Shown one piece after another: positions 7,462 to 16,416 of a stretch of DNA of 64,000 nucleotides (positions are counted from its first letter, which is position 1; every line of letters starts with the position of its first letter). A program made the position numbers and the translations under genes. This DNA is from JALNZF01 sp964447405 (GTDB lineage: Bacteria > Nitrospirota > UBA9217). Below the pieces are notes generated by a model that was not told where the DNA came from, made no database searches, and saw nothing but the letters and a program-made list of their open reading frames with translations. The DNA lies in contig CAYUSP010000001.1 in assembly GCA_964447405.1 (NCBI GenBank), forward strand, positions 1 through 64,000. The letters are read 5' to 3'.

Positions 7462-8625
7462 ATGCATGAACTACTCAGCAATCTTCTGCTTCAGATTCTT
7501 CACCAGGCAGTCTCCCTTTTCGCCGAAAAACTGGTGCCCATGGTCGGCGTCGGCGGATCGGTTGAAACACTGGAAACAGTACCGTGGGAGTACATAGCTT
7601 TTGGCCTGGTGGTCCTTGCCGCCCTCGGCATCGTCTTCGGCGTTGCCCTTGCCATTGTTGCAGCGCGTTTTGTCGTGAAAACCGATCCCAAGGTTGATCT
7701 GGTCCGGGATGTCCTGCCTGGTGCCAATTGCGGTGCTTGCGGATTCGCGGGCTGTATGGGCTATGCTGAGAACGTTGTGGGAAATCCGGACGTCGCGGTG
7801 AACCTTTGTGCTCCTGGAAAGGCATCGGTAGCTGAGAAAATTGCGGAGATTACCGGAAAGATCGCGGAAAAAGTAGACCCCAAGATAGCCCGGGTCTTTT
7901 GCCAGGGCGGTGCGAGCCTCAGCCAGAGAAAATTCATCTATACCGGGGTTCAGGATTGCGCTGCTGCGGTGCTTGCGGCCGGCGGCGATAAATCCTGCGA
8001 GTACGGCTGCCTGGGCTATGCCACATGCATGCGAGCCTGTCCCTTTAATGCGATTACCATGAGTTCTGACAACCTGCCGATCATCAGCAAGGAGAAGTGT
8101 ACCGCGTGCGGCAAGTGCGTGGCCGCGTGCCCGAAGCAGGTGATCGAACTTGCCTTGATGTCCAAGGCCGTGGTCATCAGTTGCCACAGCAGAGACAAGG
8201 GGGTCGATGTCAAGAAGAAGTGTCAGGTGGGCTGCATTGCCTGCGGCATCTGCGTCAGGACCTGTCCGGTGGATGCCATCAAGGTTGACAATAATCTCGC
8301 GCGGATCGATCACGCCAAATGCATCGTCTGCGGCCTCTGCATAAAGAAATGCCCGACCAATGCGATCCATGATTTTCTGCACCCTCGTCCGAAAGCGTTC
8401 ATCGATCCGAAAGTGTGCGACGGTCTTGATGTCTGCAAAAAGGTCTGCCCGGCAAATGCCATATCCGGCGACGTCCGCGCGAAGCATGTCGTGGATCAGG
8501 ACAAGTGCATTGGCTGCATGATGTGCGCGAATCGCTGCCCCAAAAAAGCCATAACGATGATAGAACAGGCATCAGCTGACCTGGTGAACAAGACCGTAAA
8601 GGCTCAGGAGCCGGTTTCAGTTTAA
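7462..8625 (+). CDS. rnfB: Rnf complex subunit RnfB, enlarged polyferredoxin form
   Basis: A 387-residue ferredoxin-like subunit. One hydrophobic segment (about 46-70) anchors it. An Fe-S domain with NCGACGFAGC follows, then about six further Cys clusters (starting CEYGCLGYATCMRACP, CTACGKCVAACP, CQVGCIACGICVRTCP, CIVCGLCIKKCP, CDGLDVCKKVCP, CIGCMMCANRCP). RnfB mediates electron exchange with soluble ferredoxin. The shortest family members carry far fewer clusters, so this is a long-wire version. It closes the rnf operon and is followed by a strong hairpin terminator. Confidence 0.95.
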   Translation: MHELLSNLLLQILHQAVSLFAEKLVPMVGVGGSVETLETVPWEYIAFGLVVLAALGIVFGVALAIVAARFVVKTDPKVDLVRDVLPGANCGACGFAGCMGYAENVVGNPDVAVNLCAPGKASVAEKIAEITGKIAEKVDPKIARVFCQGGASLSQRKFIYTGVQDCAAAVLAAGGDKSCEYGCLGYATCMRACPFNAITMSSDNLPIISKEKCTACGKCVAACPKQVIELALMSKAVVISCHSRDKGVDVKKKCQVGCIACGICVRTCPVDAIKVDNNLARIDHAKCIVCGLCIKKCPTNAIHDFLHPRPKAFIDPKVCDGLDVCKKVCPANAISGDVRAKHVVDQDKCIGCMMCANRCPKKAITMIEQASADLVNKTVKAQEPVSV

Positions 8626-8657
8626 GCGAAGTGCAGTATGTTTTCCAATTAATAAAA

Positions 8658-8685
8658 GGGGGTGCGGACAGCCGCATCCCCTTTT
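8658..8685 (+). terminator. Rho-independent terminator of the rnf operon
   Basis: Ten-pair stem GGGGGTGCGG / CCGCATCCCC (one G-T wobble) with ACAG loop, followed by TTTT, 33 bp after the rnfB stop. Confidence 0.8.
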
Positions 8686-8722
8686 CAGTCTGCTACACGG
8701 TGAGTGCGAAATCCTTTTTTTC

Positions 8723-8751
8723 TTGACAAAACTTCATGCATAGGCTAAAAA
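8723..8751 (+). promoter_or_regulatory. Promoter of gcvH
   Basis: TTGACA (8723-8728), 17-bp spacer, TAAAAA as a weak -10 (8746-8751), about 40 bp before the gcvH start. No glycine-riboswitch-like structure is evident here. Confidence 0.5.
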
Positions 8752-8793
8752 CAAAACCATTCCATTCTCGTTCATCTTGTTCGGAGGTGCTTC

Positions 8794-9183
8794 ATGAATC
8801 CTGACGATCTTAAATATCACCGAGACCACGCGTGGGTGCGGGCTGAGGGGAAAAAAGCGACGATCGGCATAACCGATCATGCGCAGCAGCAGATGGGGGA
8901 CATCGTTTACATCGACCTGCCTGAGGTGGACACGGAGATCGACGGCGACTCAGAACTTTCGGAAGTCGAGTCAACGAAAGCGACCTCCCCGGTGGTCAGT
9001 CCCGTGTCAGGCATCGTGGTCGAGGTTAACGAGGACCTTGCCGACTCGCCGGAGATCATTAATGAGGATCCGTACGGAAATGGCTGGCTGGTGGTCCTCG
9101 AGATGAGCGATCCTTCCGAATTGAACGATCTCATGAGCAAGTCTGAGTACGAGAAGTTCCTCAAGGACGAAGAGGATAAGTAG
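8794..9183 (+). CDS. gcvH: Glycine cleavage system H protein
   Basis: A 129-residue lipoyl carrier protein. The lipoylation site is Lys62 in SEVESTKATSPV, and the C-terminal NEDPYGNGWL stretch is diagnostic. It shuttles the aminomethyl group between the P, T and L proteins of glycine cleavage. No gcvP or gcvT lies nearby. Together with the following lipoamide dehydrogenase it may act as a lipoyl carrier in glycine cleavage/synthesis or in lipoate transfer. GGAGGTG precedes the ATG. Confidence 0.93.
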   Translation: MNPDDLKYHRDHAWVRAEGKKATIGITDHAQQQMGDIVYIDLPEVDTEIDGDSELSEVESTKATSPVVSPVSGIVVEVNEDLADSPEIINEDPYGNGWLVVLEMSDPSELNDLMSKSEYEKFLKDEEDK

Positions 9184-9216
9184 GCTTTCGTGTGCGGTTC
9201 TTACAGAAGTCAGATG

Positions 9217-9246
9217 AAAAGGGAGAGTGCCTACTCTCCCTTTTTT
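9217..9246 (+). terminator. Rho-independent terminator between gcvH and the lipoamide dehydrogenase gene
   Basis: Perfect 8-bp stem GGGAGAGT / ACTCTCCC with loop GCCT, flanked by AAAA and a run of six T. Confidence 0.88.
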
Positions 9247-9272
9247 GCGGTCAGGGGCAGGAGGGGCACAGG

Positions 9273-10679
9273 ATGGCGACAAAACTGACGATCATTGGAG
9301 CGGGACCAGGCGGATATGTCGCGGCGATCAGGGCAGCGCAGAAGGGCGCTCTGGTGACAATGATAGAAAAGTCCGCAGTGGGGGGCACCTGTCTGAATTG
9401 GGGATGCATTCCCACCAAGGCCATTCTTGCTTCGGCTGAATCACTTCTTCGTACAAGGAACGCTTCTGTATTTGGCATTGAGGTCTCCGGCGATGTTGCT
9501 TACAGTCTTGACCGGATCAGAGAGCGCAAAGATAAAATCGTTGCCACGCACGTGAAAGGCATCAATTCCCTTTTGAAAAGCTGGGGTGTTCATCTTATCC
9601 CGGGGCGCGGTCTGTTGCTTTCTCCGGATGTAGTCAGGGTCGTGCAGGAAGATGGCACAACCATGGACATCAAATCTGACAAAGTCATCATTGCCACGGG
9701 ATCGCGTCCGGCACGGATGCAGGTTTTTCCTTTTGACGGCAACCAGGTCATTACCAGCGATGAAGCTGTTCTATTGAGGACTATCCCCAAAAGCCTGTGC
9801 ATCGTGGGTGCCGGCGTTATTGGTTCCGAGTTTGCTTTCATGTATCGCGCTTTTGGCGCTGATGTGACCATGGTGGAGATGGCAGAGCATGCGTTGTCGA
9901 CGGAGGACGAGGAAATATCTGAAATCATCGAACGTGAATTCAAGAAGGCGGGGATCAAACTCATGACCGGCGTGAGTGTGAAAGGTATTGCCAAGGACAG
10001 CGACAGTATGCTGGTTTCCTCTCTGAGCAGCGGGCAGCAGGTAAAAAGCGAAATGATCCTGGTGTCCACAGGCAGAAGCCTGAATTCGGAGAACCTTGGC
10101 CTCGATGAGGTCGGCGTGGCAACTGGCAAACGCGGTGAGATCCTTGTGAATGACATGATGGAAACGAGTATCGCGGGAGTGTACGCGATCGGTGACGTGA
10201 CTGGAAAGATGATGCTGGCTCATGTCGCATCGAGTCAGGCCCTTGTTGCTGTGGATAATGCTTTGGGAGGAAATACTCCCATGGATTATACCGCAGTACC
10301 TGCCGGCATTTTCACCATGCCTGAAATTGGCAGCGTCGGCATGCGTGAAAAAGAGGCGGCTGCATCAGGCATTCGATACAAGATAGGCAGATTCCCGTTT
10401 CGGGCGCTCGGAAGGGCCCATATCGCGAATGAAATCGTCGGTTTGGTCAAGATCATCGCAGAAGAAGGCTCAGACCGCATCTTGGGGATGCATATCTGCG
10501 GTCCGCATGCTGTTGATCTGGTCCAGGAGGGTGTGGTGGCTATTCAAGCCGGCATGACGGTTGGGCAGCTGGAGACGGCTATTCACGCACATCCCACGTT
10601 CGCGGAGGCCATCAGGGAGGCAGCTGAGGATGTTCACGGGCATGCGATCCATGTGCCGAAGTCAAAGGGGAGTGTCTAA
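9273..10679 (+). CDS. lpdA: Dihydrolipoamide dehydrogenase (L protein)
   Basis: A 468-residue flavoprotein disulphide reductase. It has an N-terminal FAD Rossmann motif (GAGPGGY), the redox disulphide GGTCLNWGCIPTK (Cys40-Cys45), a central NAD motif (GAGVIGSEFAF), a second FAD contact (GVYAIGDVTG) and the C-terminal His-Glu dyad in HAHPTFAEAI. It reoxidises dihydrolipoyl groups with NAD+. I chose the ATG at 9273 because GGAGGGG lies 7 bp upstream and the family starts here; the longer frame from 9192 reads through the terminator hairpin. It may share expression with gcvH by partial readthrough. Confidence 0.95.
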   Translation: MATKLTIIGAGPGGYVAAIRAAQKGALVTMIEKSAVGGTCLNWGCIPTKAILASAESLLRTRNASVFGIEVSGDVAYSLDRIRERKDKIVATHVKGINSLLKSWGVHLIPGRGLLLSPDVVRVVQEDGTTMDIKSDKVIIATGSRPARMQVFPFDGNQVITSDEAVLLRTIPKSLCIVGAGVIGSEFAFMYRAFGADVTMVEMAEHALSTEDEEISEIIEREFKKAGIKLMTGVSVKGIAKDSDSMLVSSLSSGQQVKSEMILVSTGRSLNSENLGLDEVGVATGKRGEILVNDMMETSIAGVYAIGDVTGKMMLAHVASSQALVAVDNALGGNTPMDYTAVPAGIFTMPEIGSVGMREKEAAASGIRYKIGRFPFRALGRAHIANEIVGLVKIIAEEGSDRILGMHICGPHAVDLVQEGVVAIQAGMTVGQLETAIHAHPTFAEAIREAAEDVHGHAIHVPKSKGSV

Positions 10680-10731
10680 AGGGTCCTGTAGTATGTAGCA
10701 AGGGAAAAGGGACAAGAGGTCGTGGCAAGGA

Positions 10732-11142
10732 TCAGTGGACGTTCCTGTCCGTGACGTGCTGGAGGATGAAGGGAATGCTGCTGATCACCTCATCATCGAG
10801 AATAGTCTCTATCCAGTAGGTCCCCGGAAAAGGGAACAAGGAGTTAAAGCGGACGGAAATGTCCCGATGGTGCTGGGTTTCGCTGAAAAAAACAAGTGTG
10901 CTCTCAGACTCGGAGATGACCTTTTCACGGTCGGGGGTCAGAAGCCTGATCTTGCAGGAGAATTCCCCTTTGCCGCCGGACCAGTGATTGATGATAGCGA
11001 AACGATGGTGCAGAGCGGGAAAAGAACCTGCGTAGATTGCTTCGAACAATCCCATGAGGCTGTATTTACCACCCAGTTCCTGCCGGACATCATCGCAGAA
11101 CAGCGTCCAGTTCAGATGGGGTTTGATCTTCGCTCCTGCCAT
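10732..11142 (-). CDS. Conserved hypothetical protein, DUF6941-like
   Basis: A 136-residue soluble protein with no signal peptide or membrane segment. The opening (LNWTLFCDDVRQE, GKYSLMGLFE) resembles small uncharacterised proteins of the DUF6941 type, predicted beta-rich. It is transcribed opposite to its neighbours and stands alone between the lipoamide dehydrogenase and pheS. I cannot assign a function; the family match is from memory and should be treated as tentative. Confidence 0.6.
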   Translation of the reverse strand: MAGAKIKPHLNWTLFCDDVRQELGGKYSLMGLFEAIYAGSFPALHHRFAIINHWSGGKGEFSCKIRLLTPDREKVISESESTLVFFSETQHHRDISVRFNSLFPFPGTYWIETILDDEVISSIPFILQHVTDRNVH

Positions 11143-11336
11143 GCAGTCACCTTAACACACCTCTTCGCCGAACGTCAATCTGAAAGTTGATGCAGCTCTG
11201 CAACTGTCGCTTTATTTTTTCGCTGAATTGTGCAAGCCTCAGGACCATTCGTCTCTGCTCAAAATGAGTGCGTATTTGTTGGCCTGCCGGCATGGCCACA
11301 TGACCGCATGAGTCTGCATCAAGATTCTGTTTTTTC

Positions 11337-11365
11337 TTGACAATTATTTTCAATCAACGTAATCT
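11337..11365 (+). promoter_or_regulatory. Promoter of pheST
   Basis: TTGACA (11337-11342), 17-bp spacer, TAATCT (11360-11365). The start codon at 11379 lies so close that the transcript would have a leader of only a few bases, consistent with the absence of a Shine-Dalgarno sequence there. Confidence 0.5.
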
Positions 11366-11378
11366 TATCCGCATTCCC

Positions 11379-12944
11379 ATGGCACAATCAGAGCTTATAA
11401 CATTACTGGAAAGCCTCCATCCGCTCGAAACCAAGGTACTTCTCAGCTTTGCCAATGGACCGATTCTGTCCGCCGCGCAAATCCTGAGTTTCTCAGGCCT
11501 GGATGAGCCGCGCCTGGATATGGCCTCGGGGTGGCTTCAAAGCAAGGGGCTGCTTGCGGTCAAAGATGAGTCTGTTACGTCGTTCGTATCTCTTACCGAT
11601 ATTGGCCAGGAATATGGTAAGCTCGGCACACCCGAGATTCGCATTATCAACGCACTTCGCGAGGGTAAACAGTTTACGGTCAAGGATGTCATTCAGGGCT
11701 GGGGTATGGAGCCATCCGAGGTGAGTTCCGCCGTCGGAGTGCTGAGGGAAGCCGGAGTTGTCCAGATTGTCCAGGGCGGTATTGTAGCCCTGGCAGCAAA
11801 CACTGATATTGCGGCCTATGACTTTCTGCAAGACCTGATCAAGCTTGTTGCCGAACGAGGCTTGCCGGAGTTGACAACATTCTCAGGTGCACAGCAGACC
11901 GCGATCAATGCCAATTTTCATAAACGGGGAAAATCCAAGGGCATCTTCCGCATCACGGAGAAAAAGAATCGTTCATTCAGCCTCACCCCTGAAGGTGAGG
12001 GATTGCTCGGCATGATACAGGCGCGCGGCGCTGTCGCGGACGAAGTCTCCGCTCTTACCGCGGAGATGCTGAAGCAGGGAACCTGGAAGGATACCCGGTT
12101 CAGGGCTTACAATATCTCGCTCAATCCACCCCGGCAGAGCATCGGTAGAAAACACCCCTATAAAGAATTCCTGGATTTCGTCAAATACAAATTTATCGGC
12201 ATGGGCTTCGAAGAGATGCGCGGACCTCTTGTGGAGACCGAGTTCTGGGACATGGATGCCCTGTTCATGCCGCAATTTCATCCTGCGAGGAATATTCATG
12301 ATGTCTATTTCGTGAAAGAACCCGCAGCCTGCCGGACCATAGAAGAGCCCTTCGGAAAACGCGTGGCTGCCGCGCATCGGGACGGGGGCAAGACCGGATC
12401 AACGGGCTGGAAATATACTTTTGATCTTGAACGTGCCAAGCGTCTGATCCTTCGAAGCCAGGGAACCGCGGTGTCCGCGCGCACGCTTGCATCCGGGCCT
12501 AAGATACCGGGAAAATATTTTTCCATAGCACGCTGTTTTCGGTATGACTCGGTTGATGCCACGCATGCTCCTGATTTTTACCAGGTTGAGGGCATTGTGC
12601 TGGGAGAGGACATAAATTTCAAGACATTGCTCGGACTGCTCAAGCTGTTTGGGCAGGAGATCGCCAAAGCGGGAGAATTCCAGTTCAGGCCGGCCTACTT
12701 CCCCTTCACCGAACCCTCGGTTGAGCTCCATGTGAAACATCCGAAATTGGGGTGGATGGAACTGGGCGGCGCGGGTATATTCAGGCCCGAGGTTACAATA
12801 CCGCTCGGCGTTCAGGTCCCGGTGATTGCCTGGGGGCTCGGTCTTGACCGTATGGCCATGGTGGCACTGGGCATTCAGGATATCCGCGATCTGTTCTCGA
12901 CGGACCTGGATTTTATCAGAACGAAGAAAATACAGTTGGGATGA
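11379..12944 (+). CDS. pheS: Phenylalanyl-tRNA synthetase alpha subunit, archaeal/eukaryotic type
   Basis: A 521-residue class II synthetase subunit, well above the ~340 residues of standard bacterial PheS. An N-terminal region of about 200 residues with winged-helix-like repeats precedes the catalytic core. Motif 2 (ARCFRYDSVDATHAPDFYQVEG), the TEPSVE segment and motif 3 (GLGLDRMAMVALGIQDIRDL) are clear. It charges tRNA-Phe with phenylalanine as an alpha2-beta2 tetramer with PheT downstream. I chose Met at 11379 because an upstream frame start would lie inside the promoter. The architecture matches the archaeal form also seen in some bacteria such as spirochaetes. Confidence 0.93.
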   Translation: MAQSELITLLESLHPLETKVLLSFANGPILSAAQILSFSGLDEPRLDMASGWLQSKGLLAVKDESVTSFVSLTDIGQEYGKLGTPEIRIINALREGKQFTVKDVIQGWGMEPSEVSSAVGVLREAGVVQIVQGGIVALAANTDIAAYDFLQDLIKLVAERGLPELTTFSGAQQTAINANFHKRGKSKGIFRITEKKNRSFSLTPEGEGLLGMIQARGAVADEVSALTAEMLKQGTWKDTRFRAYNISLNPPRQSIGRKHPYKEFLDFVKYKFIGMGFEEMRGPLVETEFWDMDALFMPQFHPARNIHDVYFVKEPAACRTIEEPFGKRVAAAHRDGGKTGSTGWKYTFDLERAKRLILRSQGTAVSARTLASGPKIPGKYFSIARCFRYDSVDATHAPDFYQVEGIVLGEDINFKTLLGLLKLFGQEIAKAGEFQFRPAYFPFTEPSVELHVKHPKLGWMELGGAGIFRPEVTIPLGVQVPVIAWGLGLDRMAMVALGIQDIRDLFSTDLDFIRTKKIQLG

Positions 12945-12950
12945 AAAATA

Positions 12951-13026
12951 GGGTCAAGGGGCAAGTAGCTCGGGATATATCATGAGCGTCAGTTATTCCA
13001 TGACCCTTGACCCATGCTACTTGATC
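12951..13026. repeat. Intergenic dyad between pheS and pheT
   Basis: GGGTCAAGGGGCAAGTAGC on the left is answered by GACCCTTGACCC and GCTACTTGATCC on the right: the same words inverted around an unrelated centre. It lies inside an otherwise tight two-gene unit. Confidence 0.6.
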
Positions 13027-13036
13027 CAATACGAAC

Positions 13037-14734
13037 ATGCCTACCATCGACATTAAAAAACGCGACCTCGACGCCCTCATCGGCAGAAAACTGCCCCTGG
13101 ATGTGCTTGAGAAAAAACTGATGCTCGCCAAAGCAGAGCTGAAGGAATACCATTCCCCGACTGACGACCTCAAGGTCGAACTGTCTGACAGCAACCGCCC
13201 CGACCTCTGGTCCGCTGAAGGCATCGCGCGTCAGATTCGCCAGTCATGGTCCTCGAAAGCCGAAGCATATTCCTTTTTCAGGCACGGCAGAAAAGCAACC
13301 CGGGAAATCAGGGTTTCAAAAGCAATGCGCTCCGTGAGACCGTATATCGCGGCATGCACAGCAGGCAACATCCGGATGAACGAAGACGTTCTGGCGCAGA
13401 TGATCCAGAGCCAGGATAAATTGTCGGAGATCTTCGGGAGAAAGCGCTCCACCGTTTCGATCGGCATCTACGAGCTCGACCGCATCATGTTCCCTGTCGA
13501 CTACCGGCTCGCCGACCCTTCTTCGCTGTCCTTCATCCCGCTCGGCATGGAGGAAAAACTGACGCTGGAGGAGATCCTCGAGAGACACCCCAAGGGCATA
13601 GCGTACGGCGATATCTTAAAGCCCTTCAAAATGTACCCGATCCTGATTGACAGCATGGGACGGGTCCTCTCCTTTCCTCCGATCATCAACAGCCGGGAGA
13701 TAGGGGAGGTCAAGCCGAATACCCGCAACGTATTGATTGAGGTTACCGGTACGGATATGCGCATGACTACGCTCACCCTGAACATACTTGCAACGAGCTT
13801 TTACGACAGGGGCGCTGAAATCGAACCCGTGCTGGTCACCTACCCTTATGCTACAGAATTGGGGAAACGGATCGCGTTTCCTGTTGATACCGCGGGATCG
13901 TTCACGGTACCGCTGGCGGCATTCTCCCGAGGCCTGGGTGAGGAGATCACGCTCGCGAGCGCCAGGAAGTATCTGGGCGCTTATGGACATACGGTCGCGG
14001 CAGGCCGCAATGTCGTCAAGGTCACCGTACCTCCTTACCGCGATGACATCATGCACCCCATGGACCTGGTCGAGGATTATGCAATAAGCAGGGGATATGA
14101 CTCCTTTGAGCCGGTCATGCCGAGCCAATCAACGGTGGGTTCGCTTTCGGCAATAGAACAGCTTTCGGATATTGTTCGTGGACACCTTGTGGGATCGGGA
14201 TTTCAGGAGATCATGTCCAATATTCTCTGTTCGCGGGAGGAACTCGACTACGCAATGCCAGCCGGAGAAAAGCTGGTTGAAGTGGACAATGTCATGTCCC
14301 TTGCCTACTCCGTGATCAGGAACCGGATCATTCCCTCTCTTCTGAACGTCGAGGCGGCAAGCTCCAAGGCGTTCTACCCACATCGTATTTTCGAGGTGGG
14401 CGAGGTCGCTGTCCATGACCTCTCGAACAACATGGGTTCACGAACGGACTTGAACTTGGGCGGCGTGATCTCGCATCCGGGAGCGAATTTTTCCGAAATG
14501 CATTCCACGCTCGACATTCTGCTTTACTATTTGGGATTGGAATACCGGCTAGAATCCTCGGAGCATCCGTTGTTCATTCCAGGCCGGTGCGGCAGGATCC
14601 TTGCCAACAGTACGGATCTCGGTTTTATCGGCGAAGTCCAGCCCGGGGTCCTTGCACAGAAGCAGATAACCATGCCGTGCGCGGCCTTCGAGATGAACCT
14701 CGACAAGGTATTAAACCTGCTTCCACGGTCGTAG
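13037..14734 (+). CDS. pheT: Phenylalanyl-tRNA synthetase beta subunit, archaeal/eukaryotic type
   Basis: A 565-residue subunit, shorter than the ~800 of the bacterial form because the N-terminal tRNA-binding (EMAP-like) and C-terminal anticodon-binding domains are absent. The start MPTIDIKKRDLDALIG and the segment SDSNRPDLWSAEGIARQIR are typical of archaeal PheT; the B5-like domain and inactive synthetase core follow. It structures the tetramer and helps edit mischarged Tyr. It pairs with the archaeal-type PheS 92 bp upstream. Confidence 0.93.
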   Translation: MPTIDIKKRDLDALIGRKLPLDVLEKKLMLAKAELKEYHSPTDDLKVELSDSNRPDLWSAEGIARQIRQSWSSKAEAYSFFRHGRKATREIRVSKAMRSVRPYIAACTAGNIRMNEDVLAQMIQSQDKLSEIFGRKRSTVSIGIYELDRIMFPVDYRLADPSSLSFIPLGMEEKLTLEEILERHPKGIAYGDILKPFKMYPILIDSMGRVLSFPPIINSREIGEVKPNTRNVLIEVTGTDMRMTTLTLNILATSFYDRGAEIEPVLVTYPYATELGKRIAFPVDTAGSFTVPLAAFSRGLGEEITLASARKYLGAYGHTVAAGRNVVKVTVPPYRDDIMHPMDLVEDYAISRGYDSFEPVMPSQSTVGSLSAIEQLSDIVRGHLVGSGFQEIMSNILCSREELDYAMPAGEKLVEVDNVMSLAYSVIRNRIIPSLLNVEAASSKAFYPHRIFEVGEVAVHDLSNNMGSRTDLNLGGVISHPGANFSEMHSTLDILLYYLGLEYRLESSEHPLFIPGRCGRILANSTDLGFIGEVQPGVLAQKQITMPCAAFEMNLDKVLNLLPRS

Positions 14735-15026
14735 TATCCAACGAATCAAATTTAATGCCGTAGGATGGCAACAAATCGCAATGAAACGGCAAGCATCTGA
14801 TATACCCTTAAAATACCCAAATATTTCTGCACTATTTTGCTTGACCCCGCTTATTTTCCCGTGATATGCTCGCCCCACTTTACTCTTTCGCGTTGTAATA
14901 TCTCCGATTCGAACATCCCATGCTGGTGAAAGCCCATGACGACGCAATCGTATAAGGCAGGCAGTGATGTAGGATGAAGAAAATGGACACCAAAGTCATG
15001 TAAAATACATTGACGGACGTGTCAGG

Positions 15027-15209
15027 ATGAAAGGGATTCCGCAAGGAAGGTATACGAAAGAGTTTCGAGAGGAAGCGGTCAAGCTTGTCACTGAAGGGAA
15101 AATGACGATACCGGAAGCAGCCAAGAGGTTGTCGTTGCCGCTTTCGACGTTGGGCAACTGGCTAAAGGCAAGTAAGTGTTGCAGAGAACTTGCTGGACTT
15201 GCAGTTTGA
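15027..15209 (+). pseudogene. Truncated IS3-type OrfA (helix-turn-helix transposase subunit)
   Basis: A 60-codon frame with the OrfA helix-turn-helix segment (YTKEFREEAVKLV, IPEAAKRLSLPLSTLGNWLKA). After the HTH the frame leaves the family and ends in unrelated residues, because the leucine-zipper tail has been lost at the internal deletion. OrfA binds the element ends in intact relatives. Confidence 0.8.
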
Positions 15210-15723
15210 GGCAGCAACGCCCAATAGCGTCTGGGTGAGCGATATTACCTACATCCTGACCGATGAAGGCTGGCTCTATCTTGCCGGTCACAAGGATCTT
15301 TTCAACGGTGAAATCGTGGGCTATGCGATGGGAGAGCATATCACAAAGAATCTGGTCAGCCAGCCTATGTTCCCAGCCGTAGCCGCAAAACGCCCGGCAG
15401 AAGACCTGATTCACCATTCTGACCGTGGAAGCCAGTATTGTTCCTACGAGTACCAGCAGTTGCTCGAACAGTTCGAAATGAAATCATCCATGAGCAGAAA
15501 AGGAAACTGCTACGACAACGCGCTGATGGAGAGCTTCTGGGGAACCCTCAAGCAGGAACTTGTCCATCATAGACGCTACAGAACAAGGCAGGAAGCGATT
15601 CAGGGCATCACGGAATGCATCGAGGTCTTCCACAACCGGCAGCGCCGACAGGCAAAACTAGGCTTTCTATTCCCTGCGGCTTATATACAAAAAAAATTCT
15701 ATGCTAAACAGCTGGCAGCATGA
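15190..15723 (+). pseudogene. Truncated IS3-type OrfB (DDE integrase core)
   Basis: A 177-residue frame covering the integrase core with the DDE triad visible: Asp in VSDITY, Asp in HHSDRGSQY and Glu in NALMESFWG. Normal OrfB is near 280 residues, and here the first ~100, including the HTH_21 part, are gone. The family frame continues a few residues upstream (NLL before DLQF) to the deletion point, so the listed ATG-like start is arbitrary. Catalytic residues are intact, but without OrfA and N-terminal parts it is unlikely to be active. Confidence 0.8.
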
Positions 15724-15800
15724 AAGGGTTGGTGTCTACTATTGACATCCGGCCTCAGTATCAAGCCTGCGGCATTTCTTTTCACATTTCATATCGCTGC

Positions 15801-15828
15801 TTGACAAAAAAACTGGCGGGTTTACCAT
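15801..15828 (+). promoter_or_regulatory. Promoter of the coiled-coil gene
   Basis: TTGACA (15801-15806), 16-bp spacer, TACCAT (15823-15828). It sits just right of the insertion sequence, 28 bp before the ATG. Confidence 0.5.
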
Positions 15829-15855
15829 TAGCATCATGTTAAAGGAGCGTATCAC

Positions 15856-16236
15856 ATGGAGATTGCCGAAAACAAACTAAAGGCAATTCTTACTGAACAG
15901 CGAACCGAATTTCAAGAATTCATGAGTGAGCAACGGAAAGAATATCAACACTTCATGGGTATAATGAAAGAAGAAACCAATACACAATTTCAGCTCATGG
16001 GCGTGCAATTTCAGGGGATTAAAGAAAACCTGGTGGCCGTCATGGAAGACCTTTCCTTCACTAAAAATGAAATTACTGACATAAAAAAAGACATCTCAGT
16101 TAATCATGACGATCTTTCAATCGACAAAACCGATATTCAATTCATAAAGTCATCACTTAAGAAGAAAGTCGATTATGATGAGTTCGAGGAATTGATCAGA
16201 CGGGTTTCTGTTCTTGAAGCAAAAGCAAGAAAGTAA
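15856..16236 (+). CDS. Small predicted coiled-coil protein, unknown function
   Basis: A 126-residue, highly charged, helix-rich protein with no signal peptide or membrane segment. Repeated short blocks (ILTEQRTEFQEFMSEQRKEYQ, then alternating DI/DL heptad-like steps) predict a long coiled coil along most of its length. AAAGGAGCG precedes the ATG at good spacing and a promoter is visible, so the gene looks real. It lies between an IS element and a toxin-antitoxin pair, in AT-richer DNA than the flanks. I recognise no family. Confidence 0.65.
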   Translation: MEIAENKLKAILTEQRTEFQEFMSEQRKEYQHFMGIMKEETNTQFQLMGVQFQGIKENLVAVMEDLSFTKNEITDIKKDISVNHDDLSIDKTDIQFIKSSLKKKVDYDEFEELIRRVSVLEAKARK

Positions 16237-16370
16237 AAATAAAAAGGGATTTGTCGGCCCGTATAGTTAGGCGGCGTCAAGCTCATTCTCATGAAACCAT
16301 CGGGCAGGTCTGCTTTCTTGCCATCACATACCTTCATGTGGTTCCGACATCACTGCATCATTGCACTTTG

Positions 16371-16400
16371 GGCAGGCCTTTTGGCCTGCCTTGATCTTTT
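16371..16400 (+). terminator. Terminator-like hairpin before hicBA
   Basis: Perfect 8-bp stem GGCAGGCC / GGCCTGCC with TTTT loop, followed by TTGATCTTTT. It could end transcription from the coiled-coil gene. Confidence 0.55.
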
Positions 16401-16416
16401 GGATCTGGGGAAAGGT

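Larger units (their letters stand above)
14984..15738 (+). mobile_element. IS3-family insertion sequence with internal deletion
   Basis: Terminal inverted repeats are visible: TGGACACCAA at 14984-14993 and TTGGTGTCTA at 15729-15738, with one mismatch. The element is about 755 bp, against roughly 1.2-1.5 kb for a complete IS3-type element. OrfA lacks its C-terminal part and OrfB its N-terminal helper region, consistent with one internal deletion near 15170-15190. I see no clear target-site duplication. It is probably immobile on its own. Confidence 0.75.

Noticed and set aside
7471..8487. Long leftward frame (338 codons) opposite rnfB
   Set aside because: Shadow of rnfB; its length follows from the high GC of third positions, and it has no coherent protein features.
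8626..8793. Glycine riboswitch before gcvH
   Set aside because: The region is short, contains the rnf terminator and a promoter, and shows no tandem aptamer-like structure.
14984..15738. Programmed frameshift joining OrfA and OrfB of the IS element
   Set aside because: The OrfA tail and OrfB head are both missing family sequence, so an internal deletion explains the structure, not a frameshift site.
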